Below the pieces are notes generated by a model that saw only the letters and a list, made by a program, of their open reading frames with translations, ran no database searches and had not been told where the DNA came from. A program made the position numbers and the translations under genes. 16,221 nt of DNA from Halieaceae bacterium (GTDB lineage: Bacteria > Pseudomonadota > Gammaproteobacteria > Pseudomonadales > Halieaceae), in NCBI GenBank assembly GCA_003523185.1, contig DPGN01000058.1, positions 1 through 16,221 of the forward strand, in the 5' to 3' direction. Of this stretch, positions 1 to 6,673 are shown in pieces. Each line of letters opens with the position of its first letter. Positions within the stretch are counted from its first letter, which is position 1.

Positions 1-2
1 CC

Positions 3-164
3 TATAAGCACCTGCCACAAGCAAGCCATGGATTCGTATGCTCTGAGGGCGACTCAGAGCATTTTAGGGAAGCCGTGCGGATTGCGAGCCAGTGGCTAGC
101 AACACCGCTTATTCTGAAATCGCCTCAAGAAGATTTAGGATCTCCGACTTCTCAAGCTGTCTAG
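3..164 (+). CDS. Possible C-terminal fragment of an alpha/beta hydrolase (5' truncated by window edge)
   Basis: An open frame enters from the left edge and stops at TAG 162-164. It holds about 53 residues. The first part reads as the end of an alpha/beta hydrolase: a short strand-like run, then SHGFVCSEGD, where HGF resembles the loop carrying the catalytic histidine in dienelactone-hydrolase or prolyl-oligopeptidase-like proteins, then an amphipathic helix (FREAVRIASQWL). The last 20 or so residues overlap the 3' end of the convergent alcohol dehydrogenase by 56 bases and look less natural. A perfect 10-bp dyad lies inside the frame at 38-62. Another reading is that the upstream gene ends at the TAA at 5-7 in a different frame and the dyad is its terminator. 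The family call rests on one motif and is weak; sequence left of the window would settle it. Confidence 0.42.
   Translation, partial: YKHLPQASHGFVCSEGDSEHFREAVRIASQWLATPLILKSPQEDLGSPTSQAV
38..66 (+). terminator. Perfect 10-bp hairpin with short T run, possible intrinsic terminator
   Basis: ATGCTCTGAG (38-47) and CTCAGAGCAT (53-62) are exact reverse complements around the loop GGCGA, and the right arm runs into TTTT (62-65 region). The form fits a rho-independent terminator for rightward transcription arriving from outside the window, although the T run is short. It sits inside the apparent partial reading frame that continues to 164, so the two interpretations compete. Confidence 0.38.
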
Positions 165-1314
165 GACAGAAGTAGCCATCACCCTCGTCCATGGCCGCCT
201 CGGCAATAACATCAAACTTATCGCGCTTGATGCGTGGGTCCGTCGGAGCAATGCCAACATCGGCAATCAGCTTTTCGACTTCAGCAATGAACGCCCGTGC
301 ACGTGTCTCAGGATGACCCGAATCTGAAATGCCGGTTGCCACAGCAAGCTCAGCTAAGCGATCGACCGCCGTATCTCCGTAAAGCGTCAGTACGTGTGGT
401 AGCACCAGCGCATTCGCGTGGCCATGGGGTATGCCAAAATTGGCGCCTAGCTGATGAGCGATAGCATGTACGTTACCGACATTGACCTGGTTAATTGCGA
501 CACCCGCGTTATAAGCCGCAAGCGCCATACCTTCTCGCGCATCCATATTGCCGGGCTCCTCACAGGCCATTCGAAGCCATCGAAAAACACCTTGAACGGA
601 GATACGGCCCATTTCGGTCCGGTTACCGCGCTCCCAAGTAGAGATGTAAGCCTCGATACCATGTGTTAACGCATCGATACCCGTCGCCGCTGTGATGGGC
701 TTAGGTAAACCCACCATGAGACAGGCATCCAAAGCGACTGCCTTCGGATGGATGGCTTCACCACCAATGATCTCTTTCTTGTGTGAAGCCTGGTTCGTAA
801 TAACGGCGCCCATGGTCGCTTCGCTGCCCGTGCCCGACGTCGTTGGAATCACAAATAGTGGCGCCGCTTCATCGGGACCATTGCCCATGCCCGCCCACTT
901 GGTCATATCACCGTCGTTATACTTCCTGAACGCGATAACTTTTGCGCAATCAATAGACGAACCACCCCCAACCGCGAGGATCGCGGTTGCACCAGACTCT
1001 TTCAGAATGCGCGCGCCTTCCTCTACATGTCCGTACGTAGGATCAGGGTCTACTTTGTCGTACCAAGTCAGCGTTACGCCATCGCGGTTGAGGCCAGCAA
1101 CAGCCTCGTCTGCCAGGCCGAGATCTCTGAGCGCTCTGTCCGTTACCACCAGAACCGAGGTATGTCCTAGCTCGACGATACGATCACACAGGCGTGCGCA
1201 ACTCGCTTTGCCGACAAACGCCATGTAGTTGCCTTTCGGCTTCCCCGCAATGACTTTTGCCATTGCAAAAAAGATTTGGTTTTTGAGCTTACGAAGAAAC
1301 ATTGGTTTAGCCAT
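109..1314 (-). CDS. Iron-containing alcohol dehydrogenase
   Basis: This is a group III (iron-containing) NAD(P)-dependent alcohol dehydrogenase of 401 residues, which interconverts alcohols and aldehydes in the cytoplasm. The nucleotide-binding motif GGGSSIDCAK is present at about residues 116-125. The family's four metal ligands are placed as in E. coli FucO: Asp214 and His218 in DALTHGIEAY, then His283 and His297 (14 apart) in the HAIAHQLG...IPHGHANAL segment. The start chosen is ATG 1314, which has AGGGG about 8 bases upstream; an in-frame TTG at 1365 would add 17 residues but has no support. About 30 residues precede the dehydrogenase core and include a hydrophobic, basic stretch (FLRKLKNQIFFAMAKVIAG), which may favour membrane association; this is inference. 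The gene diverges from the quinone oxidoreductase at 1417. Substrate is unknown; medium or long-chain alcohols are possible. Confidence 0.93.
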   Translation of the reverse strand: MAKPMFLRKLKNQIFFAMAKVIAGKPKGNYMAFVGKASCARLCDRIVELGHTSVLVVTDRALRDLGLADEAVAGLNRDGVTLTWYDKVDPDPTYGHVEEGARILKESGATAILAVGGGSSIDCAKVIAFRKYNDGDMTKWAGMGNGPDEAAPLFVIPTTSGTGSEATMGAVITNQASHKKEIIGGEAIHPKAVALDACLMVGLPKPITAATGIDALTHGIEAYISTWERGNRTEMGRISVQGVFRWLRMACEEPGNMDAREGMALAAYNAGVAINQVNVGNVHAIAHQLGANFGIPHGHANALVLPHVLTLYGDTAVDRLAELAVATGISDSGHPETRARAFIAEVEKLIADVGIAPTDPRIKRDKFDVIAEAAMDEGDGYFCPRQLEKSEILNLLEAISE

Positions 1315-1416
1315 GATTTGCCCCTGACTTTGGTGCGACACGCGATTAGCCGCTATGCTCGCCAAATTGTTGTATTTTGTTTTTAACAGTAACTCGAGGA
1401 TCGATTAAGCGCCACT
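1315..1416. promoter_or_regulatory. Divergent promoter region between alcohol dehydrogenase and quinone oxidoreductase
   Basis: Both genes must start transcription from this 102-base gap. For the rightward gene a weak sigma70-like pair can be drawn: TTGTTG at 1367-1372 and TAACTC at 1390-1395, 17 bases apart, inside an AT-rich run. No convincing leftward pair was found. Neither hexamer is close to consensus, so this is only a candidate. Confidence 0.25.
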
Positions 1417-2391
1417 ATGTCACACCACTATATTCACATAGAAGACCCTGAAACCCTCGAGCTGAGAGAGGCCGAAGACCTAAGCTGTGCTGCCGACGAA
1501 GTTGTCATCGATGTGGCTTATGCCGGCATCAACAGAGCCGACGTGCTACAGCGTATGGGGTTTTATCCACCACCTGAAGATGCGAGCCCTGTCATGGGGC
1601 TCGAGGTGTCGGGAACGATCCGCGTAGCAGGCGAGCGCAGCGGCTTCGCCGCAGGTGAGCGGGTATGCGCGCTGGTTCACGGAGGCGGCTACGCGACACA
1701 GGCCAAGGCCAAAGCTGACTGCACCTTGCGCGTGCCTGCGGCGATTGATATGAAAGTTGCAGCCTGCCTTCCCGAGGCATTTCTCACAGTCTGGTACAAC
1801 GTAGTTGTTCGTGCCGGGCTGAAACACAGCGAGACCTTGCTGGTACACGGTGGCACCAGTGGTATCGGCAACATTGCAGTACAGCTAGGTAAGTCGATGA
1901 ACTGTCGCGTCATTGCAACCGCAGGCTCGGCCGATAAGTGTCAGTTGCTTGCCGATATCGGCGCCGATTTTTTTCTGAACTACAACGAGGCGCCACTGAC
2001 AGAGCAGTGCGCGCAACTCGGTGTGTTAGGGGGTGTAGACGTCGTACTTGATATGGTCGGCGGTGATTTCGAACAATTTAATCTTGAGTGTCTTGCCGTT
2101 GATGGACGAATTGCCTGCATCGGGCTAATGCGGGGCGGTCAGGCCACAATTGACCTGACTCAGCTACTTATGAAGCGCGCAACCTTGACCGGCAGCACCT
2201 TACGACGCCTGACCCACGAGGAGAAAGCGCGATGTTTCCGCGACGTTGATGAGCAGCTCATGCCCCTCGTCGAGAGCGGTCAAATGCGCCCGCTCATGGA
2301 CAAGACATTCGAACTAAAGGATGCCCTGGAAGCGCAGACCTACATGTCCTCGGGAGCTCACGCTGGAAAGCTCTTGTTAAGTTGCGCGTAA
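1417..2391 (+). CDS. NAD(P)H-quinone oxidoreductase, PIG3/TP53I3-like (zinc-free MDR)
   Basis: This is a 324-residue member of the medium-chain dehydrogenase/reductase superfamily in the quinone oxidoreductase branch, which reduces quinones or related electrophiles with NADPH in the cytoplasm. The N-terminal GroES-like domain shows the PIG3-type run INRADVLQRMGFYPPP (about residues 38-53) followed by MGLEVSG. The Rossmann domain begins at LLVHGGTSGIGNIAVQLGK (about residues 141-159), the NADPH-binding signature of this group. The Cys/His zinc ligands typical of classical alcohol dehydrogenases are not evident, as expected for this branch. The length is normal and the C-terminus (HAGKLLLS) is typical. 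There is no good Shine-Dalgarno close to ATG 1417; the nearest purine run (GAGGA) is about 20 bases away, but the family alignment supports this start. Confidence 0.92.
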   Translation: MSHHYIHIEDPETLELREAEDLSCAADEVVIDVAYAGINRADVLQRMGFYPPPEDASPVMGLEVSGTIRVAGERSGFAAGERVCALVHGGGYATQAKAKADCTLRVPAAIDMKVAACLPEAFLTVWYNVVVRAGLKHSETLLVHGGTSGIGNIAVQLGKSMNCRVIATAGSADKCQLLADIGADFFLNYNEAPLTEQCAQLGVLGGVDVVLDMVGGDFEQFNLECLAVDGRIACIGLMRGGQATIDLTQLLMKRATLTGSTLRRLTHEEKARCFRDVDEQLMPLVESGQMRPLMDKTFELKDALEAQTYMSSGAHAGKLLLSCA

Positions 2392-2429
2392 GCGTGGACA
2401 GCAGTCTGTCATAGTAGCTCCACAGCCGG

Positions 2430-2885
2430 TTAATCCGACTGACTGTTGGGCCCATGATTTAACAACCGGAATAAGAAGCCCGAGACCGCTCCTGTTGCAG
2501 CATGGGCAAAGAGTCCCGCCATTGTTCGGGTCGAGGCGACAACCACACCACCCGACCCCATCACCGCATCGAAGCTTAGATAGAATGCCATTAGCGAAAG
2601 TGCGCCAATTCCCGCATACGTTACCCGCGCGACAACTGTCGTCACCGCCCTATTTCGAAGTATACGGCCCAGCAACCAAAAGCAGATGGCATGTAATATG
2701 AGGTATAGGGGCAGATAAATGGTCCCCAGACCTACCCACTCCTTGGAAATCATGTCCAGTCGGTCCGATAGGCTGACCTCAATACCAAAACCAACCAAGG
2801 TCGCTGCACTCACCGATGCATTGATCACAATGCTCAGGCTGTAACCAACCAAAACTGCCACCAGCAGACTTATCACCCACCTCAT
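2430..2885 (-). CDS. Hypothetical integral membrane protein, four predicted helices
   Basis: I do not recognise a family. From ATG 2885 the product is 151 residues, starting MRWVISLLVAVLVGYSLSI. Hydrophobic segments lie at about 3-28, 54-72, 83-105 and 115-138, giving a four-helix inner-membrane protein with a short polar C-terminus (HGPNSQSD). An in-frame TTG at 2945 would add 20 residues including a hydrophilic stretch (WSEELDVD) and would run closer to the divergent gene at 2967, so the internal ATG is preferred; a GGA lies about 10 to 20 bases upstream. It converges on the quinone oxidoreductase (38-base gap) and diverges from the sugar dehydrogenase, so nothing in the neighbourhood suggests a job. 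Hydrophobic pattern and codon use support a real gene. Confidence 0.72.
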   Translation of the reverse strand: MRWVISLLVAVLVGYSLSIVINASVSAATLVGFGIEVSLSDRLDMISKEWVGLGTIYLPLYLILHAICFWLLGRILRNRAVTTVVARVTYAGIGALSLMAFYLSFDAVMGSGGVVVASTRTMAGLFAHAATGAVSGFLFRLLNHGPNSQSD

Positions 2886-2966
2886 ATCAACATCCAATTC
2901 TTCACTCCACAGGCACAGGAATCTTGCGCTATAGTCGGCCGACAATCCAGTTTAGGAAGACGCCTC

Positions 2967-4052
2967 ATGTTTTCACGCCTTTCTTTTAAAGCCTTGCTCG
3001 TCTCCGCGCTTTGCAGTGCGAGCTCGATATCACTTGCTGCACTACAGATGGAAACCATTGCCGAGGGTCTAGACACGCCTTGGTCGGTCGTAGAACTCCC
3101 CGACGGGGGGTTCCTGGTAACCGAGCGCCCGGGGAGCATCAAGCGCGTGGCACCCTCAGGGGAGATGACGACAGTCACAGGCGTACCTGAAGTCTTTGCC
3201 AAACGACAGGGCGGGCTTTTCGATGTTGTGCTTCACCCCAACTTCGCTGCTAACAACACCGTTTTTCTCGCCTACGCCGCAGGGTCAGAAGACAGTAATC
3301 AAACGACCGTGGCGCGAGGAATCCTGGATGGAAACGCCCTGACCAATGTCACCGTTATCTTCGAGGTCAGCCCGACCAAGCGCGGGGGTGGTCACTTCGG
3401 GGGCCGTATGGCCTTTTTGGCCGATGGCACCATGCTACTGTCGGTAGGTGAAGGCTACACCTTACGTGAAGATGCCCAGAAAACAGGCAGCCAGCTCGGA
3501 AAATTGCTGCGCATGACCGAAACCGGTGAGGCGCCTGCCGACAATCCGTTTCCAGATGCGCCTTACGTCTACAGCTACGGCCACCGAAACCCGCAAGGGT
3601 TGATCGTCGATGCGGTAACGCAGTCGATCTGGATGACCGAGCACGGACCTAAAGGTGGGGACGAGCTCAATCGCATTGAAGCCGGCAAGAACTATGGCTG
3701 GCCGGCGATTACCTACGGTGTCGATTACTCGGGCGCTATTATCTCTCCCTTTACTGAAGCACCCGGCATGGAGCAACCAGTCACCTATTGGGTGCCCAGT
3801 ATCGCGACATCGGGTCTCGCGCTGTACACAAGTTCAGCCATTCCAAGCCTCACTGGTAAGTTACTCGTCGGTGGACTCAAGGCCAAAAAGGTAGTCGCGG
3901 TTGATGTGTCAGGAAAGTCACCTGTGTTAAGTGAGCCATTCCCTGAACTTGAGGCACGTGTTCGCGATGTCCGGGCTCTGAGCGATGGATCGGTCGCCGT
4001 CATCGATGAAGCCGGCGGAAAGGTCATTCGAGTCAGCCAAGGCGCAGACTAA
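2967..4052 (+). CDS. PQQ-dependent aldose sugar dehydrogenase (YliI/sGDH-like), secreted
   Basis: This is a 361-residue six-bladed beta-propeller enzyme of the soluble PQQ glucose/sorbosone dehydrogenase family, which oxidises aldose sugars with pyrroloquinoline quinone as cofactor, normally in the periplasm. A Sec signal peptide is clear: basic start MFSRLSFK, hydrophobic core, probable cleavage after SISLA at about residue 24. The mature part opens with the family phrase GLDTPWSVVELPDGGFLVTE. GGGHFGGRM places His143 where the soluble enzymes have the catalytic base. Further signatures are YGHRNPQGL (about 195-203) and TEHGPKGGDELNRIEAGKNY, which contribute PQQ and calcium sites. Length matches E. 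coli YliI. No PQQ biosynthesis gene is in the window, so the cofactor comes from elsewhere. It diverges from the small membrane protein with 81 bases between them. Confidence 0.93.
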   Translation: MFSRLSFKALLVSALCSASSISLAALQMETIAEGLDTPWSVVELPDGGFLVTERPGSIKRVAPSGEMTTVTGVPEVFAKRQGGLFDVVLHPNFAANNTVFLAYAAGSEDSNQTTVARGILDGNALTNVTVIFEVSPTKRGGGHFGGRMAFLADGTMLLSVGEGYTLREDAQKTGSQLGKLLRMTETGEAPADNPFPDAPYVYSYGHRNPQGLIVDAVTQSIWMTEHGPKGGDELNRIEAGKNYGWPAITYGVDYSGAIISPFTEAPGMEQPVTYWVPSIATSGLALYTSSAIPSLTGKLLVGGLKAKKVVAVDVSGKSPVLSEPFPELEARVRDVRALSDGSVAVIDEAGGKVIRVSQGAD

Positions 4053-4073
4053 GACAGATAGTTGGGGCGCCAG

Positions 4074-5444
4074 TTAGCTCGCGATGCGCTCCAACTTTCT
4101 CGCCTTCTCATCAACCTGCAATCTCCCCACAGGCGCCCACTTGCGGCGGACACCCGGCGATGGGGTTAGATAGAACAGGTCTCCGTTATTACCTGTAAAG
4201 GTTACGGGGACACCGCTTTCCCGGGCGATAGTAGCGTTGGCCTCCATGTGACGTTTTTCACCGTGTACGGGAATGCTTAGTCGAGGCTTTAAGGTTTCAT
4301 AAAGGTCTTTTAGCTCATCCTGGCAGGGGTGTCCCGATGCATGAAGCGTGATTGCGGCATCATCCGCATGGATCACGCTCACACCACGATCCTTCAAACC
4401 TTCGATCAACCGTTGTACCGACTCCTCGTTACCCGGAATGGTTTTCGACGAAAAGATCACGGTATCACCCTCGCCCAACGAGAGATGTGGATGTGTGTCC
4501 ATCATCAATCTGTGAAGCGCTGCGCCAATCTCGCCTTGAGTGCCGGTAGCGACAGCCAGCACTTCACTCTCAGGCAGGTACCCCAAGTGCTCGGCATCAA
4601 TGATCGGCACCTTGGGCTCGAATACACCCGAATGCTTGGCAGATCGCACCATAATATCCAGCGAGCGCCCCAATAATCCGACACGACGCTCCGAGGCGTG
4701 GGCCGCACGAAATACGCTTTGGACCCGGGCAACATTGCTGGCGAAACAGGCAACGACGACCCGCCCCTTCAGTGATGTGACTAGTTTTACCAAAGCATCG
4801 CCAACCTCACCCTCGGTCGGCGATCTGCCGGGGGTTGTGGCATTCGTTGAATCACAAATGACGGCATCGATACCCTTTGCAGCGAGGGTTTTCCAGGTAC
4901 TGGGCGACCAAGGCGATCCAATGACAGGTCGCGTATCTATTTTCCAGTCAGCGGTATGTAGGATCCGGGTACCCTGCGACTCCAGCAGTAGTGCGCAGGT
5001 TTCAGGGGTCGAGTGTGTTATGGGCAGCCAGGTAACGTCGAACGAACCAATAGTATGAGTGTCACCTGGCAAAACCTCGATCAATGGCGCAGGTGGAGGT
5101 GCACCTCGCCAGGCCGCTTTTTTTCTAAGGACGGCTGCAGCAAAGGGCGTCGCGTAAACAGGACACTGAAGCTCCTGCCATAAATAGGGGATGGCGCCGA
5201 AATGATCCTCGTGCGCGTGCGTCACCACCAAGCCATCCAACTGATCACGCTGACTCGATATGAAGGTTGGATCCGGCATCTGAATAGATGGCCTGCCGCG
5301 GTGATCCTCAGTCGCTTGCTCAAACGTGATACCACAGTCCACCATCAACCAGCGACCCTGAGACGAAAACAGATTTAGGTTCATGCCGATCTCGCCGCAG
5401 CCACCCAGTGGCAGGAAAGAAATCGGTGACTTGTCGTTGCTCAA
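4074..5444 (-). CDS. Ribonuclease J-type metallo-beta-lactamase/beta-CASP nuclease, short form
   Basis: This is an RNase J-family protein of 456 residues, zinc-dependent nucleases that process or degrade RNA from the 5' end or internally. It opens with FLPLGGCGEIGMNLNL, the RNase J signature. The metal motif is THAHEDH (His76, His78, Asp80, His81), with His144 and Asp166 (HTADW) as the further ligands. The beta-CASP part contains CDSTNAT, ASGHPCQDE (His372) and PVHGEKRHM (His394); the 22-residue spacing matches the conserved histidines of B. subtilis RNase J1. The protein stops soon after, so the C-terminal domain that makes RNase J1 about 555 residues long is absent. The start is TTG 5444: no ATG precedes the conserved N-terminus, and an in-frame stop lies 24 bases upstream. 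It follows the DUF481 gene by 24 bases and may be cotranscribed. The N-terminal sequence resembles alphaproteobacterial RNase J. Confidence 0.9.
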   Translation of the reverse strand: MSNDKSPISFLPLGGCGEIGMNLNLFSSQGRWLMVDCGITFEQATEDHRGRPSIQMPDPTFISSQRDQLDGLVVTHAHEDHFGAIPYLWQELQCPVYATPFAAAVLRKKAAWRGAPPPAPLIEVLPGDTHTIGSFDVTWLPITHSTPETCALLLESQGTRILHTADWKIDTRPVIGSPWSPSTWKTLAAKGIDAVICDSTNATTPGRSPTEGEVGDALVKLVTSLKGRVVVACFASNVARVQSVFRAAHASERRVGLLGRSLDIMVRSAKHSGVFEPKVPIIDAEHLGYLPESEVLAVATGTQGEIGAALHRLMMDTHPHLSLGEGDTVIFSSKTIPGNEESVQRLIEGLKDRGVSVIHADDAAITLHASGHPCQDELKDLYETLKPRLSIPVHGEKRHMEANATIARESGVPVTFTGNNGDLFYLTPSPGVRRKWAPVGRLQVDEKARKLERIAS

Positions 5445-5468
5445 AAGGACGGCCTGCAGGCTAGTGGG

Positions 5469-6623
5469 TTACCAACTATAGCCAACTCTCAAGTTATACG
5501 ACTGATCAATTGCTTTTTTCCCTGCCGCCGCTGCGCCATCGTAATCGACAGTGAACTCCGCGGCGGCCTCAAGACCAAAAAAGAAAGGGAAACCGAAGCC
5601 AATAGTGGTATCCAGGATGACACTGTTGTCGTCACTGACGTTCAAAATACCAACGTGCGTCAGATATACCTTTGAGTCGCCACCCAGGATTTCGCTTTCT
5701 CCCGTGACGTTCCAGTTAGCACCTAGATACTCTGTGTCTTGCGCGCTGAAAAAATCGGTATCCACCCAGACAAATCCAAGTTCGCCATCAAGCTTGCCCC
5801 AGGCACCATCAAATAACTTTCGCCCGTAATAAGGACCCAGATAACTTCGCAACCGAATGTCGGCAAATTTGTCGGCCTCTACCGATGCGTTGACCCCAAG
5901 GTAGTGATTGGTCCAATCCTCGAGGTAATAGTCGTACTTGGTCACCACCTGCCAATTGTCGGCAGAGGGCTCACGCGAACGCACGATGTCGTTGGTGCCT
6001 CCATTACCTTCCGTCTGGACGGAAACAACAGAGGTATCCTGCTCTACATTGGCCCGCAAGGTGATTCGATCACGCGTACTATCAAACTGCGTATTAACTG
6101 CAAGATCGAGTTGATCGGAGTCGGTATTACCGCGTGCAAAGGTAAATGCGGCGGACGCTAAGCCCTCCCAGGCATAACCTTGTCCTATCTCCCACGGCTC
6201 AGGGTTGAGCTTGTCGACGTCGGCCAACTTAATAATTTCACCATCAGACAGGGCCATGATCCCGGAGGTGACCATCATTGGTGCGGTTTCGACGCGCCGA
6301 CCATCTTTTAACAGCAGGGTCGACACCTCTCGATCATCGGCAGACGCCTGAATATCCTTGATTAGAGCCGTATCGATTTTTAAGTCGCGGCTAAAGCTTG
6401 TAGATAGTGTGATTTGATCACCTCGATAATCGACGATATCGGCGACAATGGACGAGCCATCGTGGAGCACAATACGTGCATTGGTAAGCGCGTTTACGGT
6501 CGGGGACAAAAATAGAGCCGTCAGACATAAACCCAAGAAAAAGGTCATTCTTAACGACCAATCGAGAGATCGATCTGTGTATCGCGGTACAATCATCATT
6601 CGGTGGGTCTGCATTAGAGTCAT
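5469..6623 (-). CDS. DUF481 (YdiY-like) outer-membrane beta-barrel protein
   Basis: The product is 384 residues with a hydrophobic export signal (MTFFLGLCLTALFLSPTVNA, residues 26-45). After it come two short beta-rich repeats beginning ARIVLHDGSSIVADI and LLLKDGRRVE, which look like a small periplasmic domain. From about residue 150 (WEGLASAAFTFARGNTDSD) to the end it is a DUF481 barrel with alternating aromatic strands (YYLEDWTNHYLGVNASVE, YLGPYYGRKLF) and a C-terminal aromatic residue (RVGYSW) as used by the outer-membrane assembly machinery. E. coli YdiY is annotated as salt-induced; the function is unknown. The start is uncertain: ATGs at 6623, 6614, 6599, 6596 and 6548 all lack a good Shine-Dalgarno, and the last would place the Met directly before the hydrophobic core without basic residues. 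It diverges from gor with 50 bases between. Confidence 0.88.
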   Translation of the reverse strand: MTLMQTHRMMIVPRYTDRSLDWSLRMTFFLGLCLTALFLSPTVNALTNARIVLHDGSSIVADIVDYRGDQITLSTSFSRDLKIDTALIKDIQASADDREVSTLLLKDGRRVETAPMMVTSGIMALSDGEIIKLADVDKLNPEPWEIGQGYAWEGLASAAFTFARGNTDSDQLDLAVNTQFDSTRDRITLRANVEQDTSVVSVQTEGNGGTNDIVRSREPSADNWQVVTKYDYYLEDWTNHYLGVNASVEADKFADIRLRSYLGPYYGRKLFDGAWGKLDGELGFVWVDTDFFSAQDTEYLGANWNVTGESEILGGDSKVYLTHVGILNVSDDNSVILDTTIGFGFPFFFGLEAAAEFTVDYDGAAAAGKKAIDQSYNLRVGYSW

Positions 6624-6673
6624 CGAGAAGCTGAGCCACTCTCTACGCTAAACCCTAACGCGGAGCGCCCAAC

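Noticed and set aside
692..1228. 178-residue open frame on the plus strand opposite the alcohol dehydrogenase
   Set aside because: It lies fully antisense to a gene with complete family motifs, and its product is rich in Ser, Pro and Arg without any recognisable domain.
2397..2410. Hairpin GACAG/CTGTC between the quinone oxidoreductase and the membrane protein
   Set aside because: The stem is only 5 bp and no T run follows on either strand, so it is not a convincing terminator.
4540..5058. 172-residue open frame on the plus strand opposite RNase J
   Set aside because: It is antisense to a gene with all metal ligands conserved and shows no protein-like pattern of its own.
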